A stretch of 64,000 nucleotides of DNA from CAJMGO01 sp900557305 (GTDB lineage Bacteria; Bacillota_I; Bacilli_A; RF39; UBA660): assembly GCA_905212975.1 (NCBI GenBank), contig CAJMGO010000002.1:1-64000 (forward strand), written 5' to 3'. Made by a program: the position numbers and the translations under genes. Positions 41,611 through 49,604 of this stretch are shown one piece after another (positions within the stretch are counted from its first letter, which is position 1; every line of letters starts with the position of its first letter). The notes below the pieces were generated by a model that saw nothing but the letters and a program-made list of their open reading frames with translations, searched no databases and was not told where the DNA came from.

Positions 41611-41697
41611 ATGAAAATAACAAATCATTTTGATGAAAAGGGTAGAAAATTAGAAGATATATTAGAACAATTTTTACTTAAAATTTGTTTAGATTAA
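41611..41697 (+). CDS. Very small protein before the recombinase (28 aa)
   Basis: Twenty-eight codons starting MKITNHFDEKGRKLEDIL after AGGTGAACTT. It ends 79 bases before the recombinase. No family recognised; a short conserved-looking leader peptide or directionality factor is possible. Confidence 0.5.
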   Translation: MKITNHFDEKGRKLEDILEQFLLKICLD

Positions 41698-41776
41698 ATC
41701 GTTATAATCCTTTAAAAATAAAGGAAAAAATGATATAATATATATATCAATATGTGTTCTACCAAAGGGAGGAATT

Positions 41777-43360
41777 ATGAATTTAAGGAACACATGGAAA
41801 GCCGGTATTTATATAAGACTTTCCAAAGTCGATGAAGACGAAGAAAAAAATGAAAGTGAAAGTATAACGAATCAAAGAAGTTTTATAATTTCATTTTTAC
41901 AAGAAAATGGCTTTGAATTATATGATGAATATATTGATGATGGACTTACTGGAACAAGTTTTGATAGACCGTCTTTTAATAGAATGATTGACGATATTGA
42001 AAATAAAAGAATTAATATGGTTATTACAAAAGATGCTTCAAGATTAGGAAGAAATAATGAAGAATTTATTGGCTATGCTGAAAGATATTTTCCTGAACAT
42101 AATATAAGATATATTTCTATACTTGATGGAATTGATACTTACTTAGATAATGTTGGCAATGACATGATACAAATAAAAGGTATGATGAACGAATGGTATA
42201 GTAAAGATATATCTAAAAAGATTAAAGCGAGTATAGAAACAAAAAAGAAACAAGGGTTATTTCTAGGTGGGTATACCCCTTATGGTTACAAACATGATCC
42301 AAGAAATAAATATAAACTTATCATTGATGAAAATGTAAGTGATAATGTTAAACTTATTTATGATATGTTCGTAAAGGGCAATAGTTTAGGAAAAATAGCA
42401 AAGTATCTTACTGAAAAGAAAATACCAACACCAAGTGTTTATAAAAATATGAATTTTAATAAAGATAGAAAGACAAGAAACATTTGGGAGCCAAGAACTA
42501 TTGATGATATACTAAAAAATCCTACATATATTGGTAATTTAGCACAAAATAGAAGAAGAAAAATAAACTATAAGTCAAAAAAAATAATTGCTAATCCAAA
42601 AGATAAATGGATTATAGCAGAAAATACACATGAACCAATAATTGACTTAGAAACTTTTGAAATGGTACAAAATATTTATTCAAAAAATAAAAATAGAAAT
42701 GAGAAATCACATGACCATTTGTTAAGAGGTTTTCTATTTTGTAAAGAATGTGGACATACTTTAGGAATTCAACAAAGTAGCGATAAAAAAAGAAACTATA
42801 TGATATGTAATCATTATAGAAAGTATGGAAAAAATAGTTTTTGTTCTCCACATAGTAATAGATATGAAGATGTTGAAGAATTGGTATTGAAAGAAATAAG
42901 AAAAATGTGTAAGAAATGCGTTAATAAGAAAAAATTTGAAAGTATCTTAAAAAATAATACTAAAAAAAGCAAAATGTTAGAAGAGATAAATAATAAAATT
43001 GAAAAAGCAACTAATTTATTATTAAACAATAAAGAATCTATTAAAACAATATACAAAGACAGAGCAAAAGGGCTTGTAGATTTAGAAACATATAAAGAAG
43101 TTTATAATGATTTAATAAACGAAACTAATGAAACTAAAATTTTAATTGATGAATTAGAAAAAAGTAAAAAAAGTTTATTAAATAATAAATTATATGATAA
43201 TTATAATTATGAAGAAATTGTTGAAGAGTATTTATCAATGAAAAAACCTAACAAATTACTTTTATCTAATATTATTGATAGAATAACTATTGATGAAAAT
43301 AAAAATGTTGATATTTACTATAAAATCAAACCTATTTTTGATTATGAAATAGGAAAATAA
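41777..43360 (+). CDS. Large serine recombinase (integrase/excisionase)
   Basis: A 527-residue site-specific recombinase. Resolvase domain with catalytic Ser16 in AGIYIRLS, then DDGLTGTSFDRPSFNRM and KDASRLGRNN; recombinase domain ~165-270 (GGYTPYGYKHDP, PSVYKNM, ILKNPTYIGN); zinc ribbon CKECGHTLGI...CNHYRKY...CSPH (~320-360); and a coiled-coil C-terminus (~380-470) typical of phage/Tn4451-class enzymes that control integration versus excision. It lies 61 bases from attR and should cut at the CA core. Excision normally needs a small partner protein. Confidence 0.95.
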   Translation: MNLRNTWKAGIYIRLSKVDEDEEKNESESITNQRSFIISFLQENGFELYDEYIDDGLTGTSFDRPSFNRMIDDIENKRINMVITKDASRLGRNNEEFIGYAERYFPEHNIRYISILDGIDTYLDNVGNDMIQIKGMMNEWYSKDISKKIKASIETKKKQGLFLGGYTPYGYKHDPRNKYKLIIDENVSDNVKLIYDMFVKGNSLGKIAKYLTEKKIPTPSVYKNMNFNKDRKTRNIWEPRTIDDILKNPTYIGNLAQNRRRKINYKSKKIIANPKDKWIIAENTHEPIIDLETFEMVQNIYSKNKNRNEKSHDHLLRGFLFCKECGHTLGIQQSSDKKRNYMICNHYRKYGKNSFCSPHSNRYEDVEELVLKEIRKMCKKCVNKKKFESILKNNTKKSKMLEEINNKIEKATNLLLNNKESIKTIYKDRAKGLVDLETYKEVYNDLINETNETKILIDELEKSKKSLLNNKLYDNYNYEEIVEEYLSMKKPNKLLLSNIIDRITIDENKNVDIYYKIKPIFDYEIGK

Positions 43361-43361
43361 A

Positions 43362-43385
43362 AAACTTAATTGAACAATTAAGTAA
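43362..43385 (+). terminator. Hairpin after the recombinase
   Basis: ACTTAATTG and CAATTAAGT form a nine-pair inverted repeat; weak T tail. Confidence 0.55.
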
Positions 43386-43399
43386 AATTTATACATTGT

Positions 43400-43423
43400 G
43401 TTATCACTTTGGAAGCAGGCACA
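43400..43423 (+). repeat. attR junction of the integrative element
   Basis: Arm GTTATCACTTT at 43400-43410, 11 bases, then core CA at 43422-43423 (CACA shared with attL). When ends are joined, this arm and AAAGTGATAAC at 34723 form a perfect dyad with 11 bases on each side of CA. Confidence 0.8.
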
Positions 43424-43559
43424 CGTTTGCCCAATTCATACTCATGTAATAAATAAACATATATATAAACATACATATACACCACAATATTCATGTTCAG
43501 AAGAATGTCAAACAGTTAATCTTGATTGTGGAAAATGTTCTGGTTTTGTAGGACGATAA
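43424..43559 (+). pseudogene. CotD-like spore coat gene, 3' part
   Basis: Coding remainder of the gene that begins at 34578. From C43424 the frame reads (H)VCPIHTHVINKHIYKHTY, then TPQYSCSEECQTVNLDCGK, CSGFVGR, stop at 43557-43559. It has no start codon or ribosome site of its own. Residues from about QYSCSEEC to the stop are duplicated at the end of the gene at 45473-45703. Confidence 0.85.
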
Positions 43560-43583
43560 GAAGACTTTTTTAAGTCTTTTTTT
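43483..43583 (+). repeat. Duplicated coat-gene tail, copy 1
   Basis: About 100 bases, nearly identical to 45627-45727 with two visible substitutions (T/C near 43509 and G/A near 43555). It covers the last ~23 codons plus the terminator AAGACTT-TTTT-AAGTCTT. Confidence 0.88.
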
Positions 43584-43684
43584 ATAAACTAAAATGTTTA
43601 TAAATATTACAATTACAGGTTAAAAACTTTTTCTAATGATTAAAATATATCAATTGGTGCGAACGAATATTCAATATAATCATA

Positions 43685-43894
43685 TTAGCAGGTAAATAGA
43701 ATGGAGGCTAACATGAATAATGTTATTGTTAAAAATGAAGTTGTAATAGAAGATTTAACATTTATTTTGTTGTTTTCGATTTGATTTAAGTAAGATAATG
43801 TTGTACCTAGAACTTCTGCAAATTTTTCTTGAGATAAGTTATATTTTTTACGATAATACTTCAAGTTTATTGCTAAAATTTCACATAAATTCAT
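43685..43894 (-). pseudogene. Truncated Xre regulator
   Basis: The first ~42 codons encode a normal HTH (INLKYYRKKYNLSQEKFAEVLG, SYLNQIENNK in two blocks) with an AGGAGGT site. After that the frame enters unrelated sequence (the ORF6N fragment in reverse) and loses the last helices. A deletion joined two broken genes head to head. Confidence 0.65.
43713..43784 (+). pseudogene. ORF6N-type antirepressor fragment
   Basis: Behind ATGGAGG, a frame begins MNNVIVKNEVVIEDLTF, the start of ORF6N-domain phage proteins, but stops after 24 codons. Homology ends near 43768, where it meets the truncated HTH gene on the opposite strand. Remnant of a mobile element. Confidence 0.5.
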
Positions 43895-44017
43895 AACATA
43901 CCTCCTAACTGAAGCTCTAAAATTATTTTATACTTTAACGAAAGTAAAGCAAATTGGAAATATAGACAAAATTTTGAAAATAATGTATAATTATTTGGTA
44001 AGGTAGAGGAGTGAATA

Positions 44018-44377
44018 TTGTATTGCAAAAATTGTGGAAATGTATTAGACAGTAATTCTAAATTTTGTTCCAGTTGTGGGGCAAAACAGGAAATACAAAA
44101 TGTTCAATTAAATAATGTAAATTCCAAGAAAAAGGATAAATTAACTAAAATATTAGGTATTTGTACTGGAACATCATTTGGTTTATTTATTATTATTTTG
44201 TTTTTAGGGGTAATTCTTTGTTTCCCAAATCCTCAGACTGGAGATAATATTAGTGGTTTAACTTTTGATTTATTTGGGGAATGTGCTGGAACTATGATTG
44301 TTATAAGTATTGTATTGGTTATATTGATTGTGATATTAAGTGTAATTAAATCAAATAAAAATAAAAGGAGTTGTTAA
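44018..44377 (+). CDS. Zinc-ribbon membrane protein (119 aa)
   Basis: N-terminal zinc ribbon CKNCGNVL...CSSCGAK, a short basic linker, and two membrane helices (about 42-68 and 88-110). Start is TTG with GAGGAGTG seven bases upstream. Two bases separate it from the next zinc-ribbon gene, so they form an operon. Role unknown. Confidence 0.75.
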   Translation: MYCKNCGNVLDSNSKFCSSCGAKQEIQNVQLNNVNSKKKDKLTKILGICTGTSFGLFIIILFLGVILCFPNPQTGDNISGLTFDLFGECAGTMIVISIVLVILIVILSVIKSNKNKRSC

Positions 44378-44378
44378 T

Positions 44379-45452
44379 ATGTATTGTAAAAATTGTGGAA
44401 AAAATTTAAATCAAGGAGAAATGTTTTGTTCTAATTGTGGAACAAAAATAGAAAATGGAAATAATCTAGTTGGAGGAAATACTTTAAATCAAAATATTCA
44501 GAATCCAACAATATCAAATGTTAATAATTTTGATAATAATGTAAATGTAAATCAACAAGCATTTAATCAAAATTTTGTAGATAATCAGGAACAAATGAGT
44601 AATGTCTATCAACAAGCACAATATACACACCTACAACAACCAATTAAACCTAAAAAAAATAAATTAATTAAGATTTTAGCCATTATTGGTGGTTTAGTAG
44701 TAGGGCTTATTATTTTATTTGTAATTATATTTTCTATAACATCAGCTAGTTCAGAAAAACTCGTTTGTAAATCAAGTGAGGGAAATATTACCATAATGTA
44801 TAATGAAAAAGGAATTACAGGATATACTGCAAGTGGAATGAGTTATGATTTAGATACTCAAAAAAAATATGCTAAAGAAGTTGGTATAGATGCTTATATA
44901 ACAGAGTTTGATAATTGGTTTAAGTCTAATACCTCAGGTTATTGTACTATTGATGGAGAAAAAGTATCAAAAGGAGAAATAAAGGATAATGATAAAAACA
45001 ATAACAATAACAATGAAACTACTACAATAGTTGGAGATAATAAATATGGATATATTACTATTCCTAAAACTTGGGCAAAATTTTATGATGTAGATGGAAA
45101 TACATCATTACAATATTCCTATGCAAATGTATATATTGTTTCTTTAAATTATTTTGAAGACAGTCGATATACGGCAAAAGAGTATGCATCAAATTATATG
45201 TATAATAAAAAAAATTCAAGTGATGTAACGGGTGTTACTGGAGCAACAGTACAAATAGGTAAAAATAAAGAATATACAGCATATCAAGTTTACATGTATT
45301 ACCCATCTGATGGAACATATTTGGTTACCTATTGGTTTGAAGCAGAAGATGGTAAAGTTCATTATATTGCACTTGAAGGACCAGAAGAATTAAGTGGAGT
45401 TAAAATAACTGATTACTTATATATTCCAGAAAGTTTTAGTTTAAATAAATAA
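44379..45452 (+). CDS. Zinc-ribbon protein with membrane helix and extracellular domain
   Basis: A 357-residue protein: zinc ribbon CKNCGKNL...CSNCGTKI, Asn/Gln-rich linker (~35-90), one membrane helix (~92-118), and an outside region with two parts; the first (KLVCKSSEGNITIMYNEKG) ends in CTIDGE, the second (~220-355) has YGYITIPKTWAKFYDVDG and an alpha/beta pattern. An Asn-rich spacer splits them. Such proteins may sense or bind wall or peptide ligands; no function is established. AAAGGAG site. Confidence 0.75.
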   Translation: MYCKNCGKNLNQGEMFCSNCGTKIENGNNLVGGNTLNQNIQNPTISNVNNFDNNVNVNQQAFNQNFVDNQEQMSNVYQQAQYTHLQQPIKPKKNKLIKILAIIGGLVVGLIILFVIIFSITSASSEKLVCKSSEGNITIMYNEKGITGYTASGMSYDLDTQKKYAKEVGIDAYITEFDNWFKSNTSGYCTIDGEKVSKGEIKDNDKNNNNNNETTTIVGDNKYGYITIPKTWAKFYDVDGNTSLQYSYANVYIVSLNYFEDSRYTAKEYASNYMYNKKNSSDVTGVTGATVQIGKNKEYTAYQVYMYYPSDGTYLVTYWFEAEDGKVHYIALEGPEELSGVKITDYLYIPESFSLNK

Positions 45453-45472
45453 AAAAAAGAATTTGATAAAAT

Positions 45473-45703
45473 ATGGAAACAAAATCATTTAGATATGATT
45501 TTACTATGAAGGAATTAAAATATTATCTTTTTAATAAAAAGAATTGTCCGAAATGTAAAAGCAAGATGACAAAAAGCAAACAATACGAAGTAGTTGATGG
45601 TTCAAATTTGAGTACAGCTTCAACATCACAATATTCATGTTCAGAAGAATGCCAAACAGTTAATCTTGATTGTGGAAAATGTTCTGGTTTTGTAGGACAA
45701 TAA
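45473..45703 (+). CDS. Chimeric small Cys-rich protein with coat-protein tail
   Basis: A 76-residue frame. Residues 1-52 contain a CPKCKSKM zinc-knuckle start from an unrelated small protein; from QYSCSEEC to the end it is almost identical to the tail of the CotD-like gene (final residue Gln instead of Arg). The join coincides with the edge of the 100-bp DNA repeat, so the gene is a recombination product. No clear ribosome site. May be non-functional. Confidence 0.55.
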   Translation: METKSFRYDFTMKELKYYLFNKKNCPKCKSKMTKSKQYEVVDGSNLSTASTSQYSCSEECQTVNLDCGKCSGFVGQ

Positions 45704-45727
45704 GAAGACTTTTTTAAGTCTTTTTTT
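45627..45727 (+). repeat. Duplicated coat-gene tail, copy 2
   Basis: Second copy of the ~100-bp sequence at 43483-43583, including stop codon and terminator, in the same orientation 2,144 bp downstream. Confidence 0.88.
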
Positions 45728-45780
45728 TAATTAGTGATATAATAAATGTATAATATAAAATATGTTAAGAGGTAATACGT

Positions 45781-48405
45781 ATGATACAAATATTTGATAT
45801 AAAAAAAAGAAAGAAAAATCTAAAAGAAAATGATGTTGGAATACTTAGAAGTTATTTAGATGAATCTAAAATAACTAATGACGAGGATTTAAAAAAATAT
45901 AATACTTCTTTAAATGGATTAAAAGAAGAAGATGCTTTATCTAGACTTAATGATAATGGTAAAAATATAGTAATAAAAGAAAATAATAAGACTCCATTAT
46001 ACTTTTTATTGATGGCATTTAAAGATGAATTTATTATTATTTTATTAGTTTTAGCTATGATAAATTTTTTATTGGGTGATAAGTTAGGATCAATTATAAT
46101 TGTTATTATAGCTTTTATAAGTGCTTTAATAAGATTTTTTCAAGATTACTCAGTATATAAATTTAATAAGAAATTAAAAAATAGTATATATTCAGTAGTA
46201 AATGTAATTAGAAATGGTAAAGAAAAAGAAATAAGAATTGAAAATGTAGTAGTAGGAGATATAGTAAAACTAAATGCTGGAACAATTATTCCTGCTGATT
46301 TAAAAATAATTGAAAGTAAAGATTTATTTGTTAATCAATCTGTTTTTACTGGAGAAAGTACATATGTTGAAAAGAAAAACATTAATAAAACAGAAGCCAA
46401 AGAAATATTTGATATAGAAAATATTTGTTTAATGGGTACATCAGTAATAAGTGGTAGTGGAACAGGCATTGTTATATCAACAGGTTTTTCTACCTATTTA
46501 GGGCATGTTGGTAGTGAAGTCAAAAATCAAAAAGATTTAACAAATTTTGATAAAGGTATAAAAAGTATATCTAAGCTTCTAATAAGATACATGATTATAG
46601 TATGCATAATAGTAATAATAATAGATGGAATTATAAAGAAAAATATCAGTGAGGCATTATTATTTGCTTTATCTGTTGCAGTTGGAATAACACCAAGTAT
46701 GCTTCCTATGATATTAAATGTTAATTTGACAAGAGGAAGTAAGAATTTAGCTCGAAAAAAAGTGCTTGTCAAAAAAATAGATTCGATACAAAATTTAGGC
46801 GCTATAGATATTTTATGTACTGATAAAACAGGTACATTAACAGAAAATAAAATAACTTTACAAAAATATATTGATGCAAGTGGTAAAGAAAATGATGATA
46901 TTTTAGAATATGCATATTTAAATAGTTACTACAGTACTGGAATTAAAAATTTAGTGGATAAAGCTATAATAATATATGGAAATAATCATTTATTAAAAGA
47001 AGATGTTAATAAGTATGAAAAAATAGATGAAATACCATTTGATTATACAAGAAAAAAGCAAAGTATAGTGGTAAAAAATAATTCAATATACAGAATGATA
47101 ACTAAGGGAGCGCTTGAAGAAATAATAAAAGATTGTATAAATGTAAAAATAAATAATAAAGTATCCTTAATTACAAATGATATGAAATTAAAAATAAAAA
47201 ATAAAGCAATTGAACTTGCAAATGATGGAATGCAAGTTATAGCACTTGCTGAGAAAAATGAATATCCAGGTAAGGAAAAATTTAATTCATCTTATGAAAA
47301 TAATATGACCTTTATTGGATTTGTAGGATTCTTAGATCCTGCAAAAAAAGACGTAAGAACAACTTTGTCAAGCTTGTACAAGATTGGTGTAAAAACAAAA
47401 ATTTTAACAGGAGATAATCCATATGCAACAAAGAATATATGTAATATGGTTGGACTAAATAGTAAAGAAATATTAATAGGAAGCGATATAGATAATATGT
47501 CAGATGAAAAATTATCTAAAAAAATCGAATATATAGATATATTTGCTAGAATGAATCCTTTACAAAAAGAAAGAATAGTAAAATTATATAGAAAAAATGG
47601 GCATGTTGTTGGATACATGGGTGATGGTGTAAATGATGCTCCATCTCTTAGCGAAGCTGATGTTGGAATATCTGTTTTAACAGCAACATCTATAGCTAAA
47701 GAAGCTAGTGATTTGATAATATTAAAACAAAGTTTAAAAGTAGTATATGATGGAGTTATAGAAGGAAGAAAAGTATATGGAAATATTATTAAATATATGA
47801 AAATGGCACTAAGTGCAGATTTTGGTGATGTATTTAGTATCATGATATCAAGTATATTTTTACCTTTTTTACCACTTTTACCTATACAAATGTTGTTACA
47901 AGATTTTATTTATGATTTTTCACAAATAGGTATACCATATGATAATGTAGATGAAGAATTTTTAATTAAGCCTAAAAAATGGAATACTAAAGGGATATCA
48001 CGATTTATGCGAATAATGGGAATTACTAGTTCATTAATAGATATAATATCTTTTATTATATTTTGGTTTGTATTAAAATATAACAGTGTAGATAAACAAG
48101 CATATTTTCAAACAGCATGGTTTGTAACATGTTTGGTAACAGAACTTATGATAATATTTAATGTAAGAACATCTAAGAAGCCATTTATAGAATCTAATGC
48201 AAGCCCTAAATTAAATATTTTAACAGCTTTTTCATTAGTTTTAACAATAATAACGCCATTGATTTTAAATAAAATAAAAACATTTCATTTTGTTGCTTTA
48301 CCACCAATATTTTATTTATATTTAGTTTTATTAATAATTTTATATTTTTTAGTTGTATCTATTATAAAAAAAATATATATAAAAAAATATGGAGAATGGT
48401 TATAA
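45781..48405 (+). CDS. mgtA: Magnesium-transporting P-type ATPase (MgtA type)
   Basis: An 874-residue type IIIB P-type ATPase predicted to import Mg2+. Cation ATPase N-terminus, actuator motif TGES (~190), phosphorylation site DKTGTLT (~347), nucleotide domain, and hinge GDGVNDAPSL (~615). NVNLTRGSKNLARKK before LVKKIDSIQNLGAIDILCTDK, in two blocks, is typical of MgtA/MgtB rather than Ca2+ pumps. About ten membrane helices. No magnesium riboswitch fits in the 77-base upstream gap. Confidence 0.88.
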   Translation: MIQIFDIKKRKKNLKENDVGILRSYLDESKITNDEDLKKYNTSLNGLKEEDALSRLNDNGKNIVIKENNKTPLYFLLMAFKDEFIIILLVLAMINFLLGDKLGSIIIVIIAFISALIRFFQDYSVYKFNKKLKNSIYSVVNVIRNGKEKEIRIENVVVGDIVKLNAGTIIPADLKIIESKDLFVNQSVFTGESTYVEKKNINKTEAKEIFDIENICLMGTSVISGSGTGIVISTGFSTYLGHVGSEVKNQKDLTNFDKGIKSISKLLIRYMIIVCIIVIIIDGIIKKNISEALLFALSVAVGITPSMLPMILNVNLTRGSKNLARKKVLVKKIDSIQNLGAIDILCTDKTGTLTENKITLQKYIDASGKENDDILEYAYLNSYYSTGIKNLVDKAIIIYGNNHLLKEDVNKYEKIDEIPFDYTRKKQSIVVKNNSIYRMITKGALEEIIKDCINVKINNKVSLITNDMKLKIKNKAIELANDGMQVIALAEKNEYPGKEKFNSSYENNMTFIGFVGFLDPAKKDVRTTLSSLYKIGVKTKILTGDNPYATKNICNMVGLNSKEILIGSDIDNMSDEKLSKKIEYIDIFARMNPLQKERIVKLYRKNGHVVGYMGDGVNDAPSLSEADVGISVLTATSIAKEASDLIILKQSLKVVYDGVIEGRKVYGNIIKYMKMALSADFGDVFSIMISSIFLPFLPLLPIQMLLQDFIYDFSQIGIPYDNVDEEFLIKPKKWNTKGISRFMRIMGITSSLIDIISFIIFWFVLKYNSVDKQAYFQTAWFVTCLVTELMIIFNVRTSKKPFIESNASPKLNILTAFSLVLTIITPLILNKIKTFHFVALPPIFYLYLVLLIILYFLVVSIIKKIYIKKYGEWL

Positions 48406-48438
48406 TAAAAGCTATACTAAAAATAGCTTTTTTTCTTT
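48404..48438 (+). terminator. mgtA terminator
   Basis: AAAGCTAT-ACTAAAA-ATAGCTTT with long T run. Confidence 0.85.
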
Positions 48439-48504
48439 AAAAATAGCTTGAAATATAATAAAACATGTGCTAGAATAACCAAATGTAAAAAAAGGGGGAA
48501 AAAT

Positions 48505-48945
48505 ATGTTTGGTGAAGATATAATTTTAGGTACGGGTACTCTTAAAATCGATGATAAAAGAAGAATAACAATTCCTAAAAAAACAGGAGTTGAAAAGAAT
48601 GATATACTTATATGTCGTTATATTTCTGGTAATGATTATCTTACAATTCTAGCCTATAAAAAAATTATAGAATATAAAAATAAACTAGAAACTATATTAA
48701 GAAATTCAGAATATAATAGTGATATATATAATAAAGCTATTAATGAATTACGTACTATTGCAGTAGAATTTGATGGTAAGAAAGAAACGGATAAAAATGG
48801 AAGATTCATTTTACCACAATCAATATGTGAAGAGTTAGATTTTGAACCATCATCTTCAATACTTGCGTATGAGGGTTCATATGAAAACTTATATAGTGAT
48901 TTTTATCCATGTATAAAAGTATATGAAAAAAATAAAAGGATTTAG
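48505..48945 (+). CDS. MraZ/AbrB-fold DNA-binding-like protein
   Basis: A 146-residue protein with two swapped-hairpin modules: GTLKIDDKRRITIPKKTG near residue 10 and TDKNGRFILPQSICEELDF near 95, like MraZ or a double AbrB. It is not in a dcw cluster, so MraZ itself is unlikely. Start 48505 after AAGGGGGAA; an upstream 19-residue extension is unsupported. The next gene begins nine bases later, likely one operon. Confidence 0.7.
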   Translation: MFGEDIILGTGTLKIDDKRRITIPKKTGVEKNDILICRYISGNDYLTILAYKKIIEYKNKLETILRNSEYNSDIYNKAINELRTIAVEFDGKKETDKNGRFILPQSICEELDFEPSSSILAYEGSYENLYSDFYPCIKVYEKNKRI

Positions 48946-48954
48946 GTGATAAAT

Positions 48955-49545
48955 ATGAAAATAGATACAACTTGGTTATTAAGCTTAATGCTAATAAAAA
49001 AGAAGAATTCTTATGATGAATTATTTGTAACAACAAATGAATATGAATTTATTAAAGATATCTTAAATAAAAACTATAAAGTAGAATTAGAAAATGATAT
49101 AAATACATATTTTATAAAATTAGAAAATGATAAATATATTATAAATAAAGAAAATCTAAATGGAGTATGGGAATTAGAAAATTTGTATAATTACATAATA
49201 CGTAATAGTAAAACTACTTTTGAATTAGACTTAATTGAATTAAAAAAAATCATAAATAAAGAATTTAAAAAAAATAGAATAAAGGGAAGAATTAAAACTA
49301 CATCTATAGAAATTACACCATTAGAAGACATACTAAAAAAAATTGTTAATGAAAAAGAATTTTATAAAAAAATATCTTCTTATTTAAAAAATAGTGAAAA
49401 AGAAGATATAAAAAGTCATATAAAAAAATCATGTGATAACTGTGAAAATAAAAATTGCAATTATAAAGATAATAATGATGATTCATGTAAATTGTGGAAT
49501 AATGATATAGAAATAGGAAAAATAAAAGTATTGGGTAAATATTAA
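48955..49545 (+). CDS. Hypothetical protein with C-terminal Cys cluster
   Basis: A 196-residue, Lys/Asn-rich protein with a small cysteine motif near the end (SCDNCENKNCN...SCKLW), perhaps zinc-binding. No family recognised. AGGTGAT site; start 48955 chosen over the GTG-type start at 48946, which overlaps that site. Co-transcribed with the AbrB-fold gene. Confidence 0.65.
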   Translation: MKIDTTWLLSLMLIKKKNSYDELFVTTNEYEFIKDILNKNYKVELENDINTYFIKLENDKYIINKENLNGVWELENLYNYIIRNSKTTFELDLIELKKIINKEFKKNRIKGRIKTTSIEITPLEDILKKIVNEKEFYKKISSYLKNSEKEDIKSHIKKSCDNCENKNCNYKDNNDDSCKLWNNDIEIGKIKVLGKY

Positions 49546-49604
49546 TTTATTTAATACTTTTTTTGTGCTATTATATATATAGTTATGGTAGAAGGAGCTA
49601 ATTT

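Larger units (their letters stand above)
34710..43421 (+). mobile_element. 8.7-kb integrative element inserted in the coat gene
   Basis: Ends are defined by the coat-gene split and the att symmetry: CA at 34710-34711 and 43422-43423, 8,712 bp apart. Cargo: a large serine recombinase at the right end, a DnaB-like ATPase, a probable replication protein, at least four HTH proteins, a lipoprotein, a zinc-ribbon/PH membrane protein and several unknowns. There are no capsid, terminase, tail, relaxase or type IV secretion genes, so it is not an autonomous phage or conjugative element. It resembles a replicating satellite or mobilisable island, or a domesticated skin-like element. Confidence 0.88.

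Noticed and set aside
34716..43430. Alternative crossover at the trinucleotide TGC (34716-34718 and 43428-43430)
   Set aside because: It also rejoins the frame, but gives PHEC instead of PHVC and leaves the attP dyad off-centre. CA gives both the expected coat motif and exact 11+2+11 symmetry.
45704..45780. Magnesium riboswitch upstream of mgtA
   Set aside because: Only 77 bases, much of it terminator; too short for an M-box and no conserved core seen.
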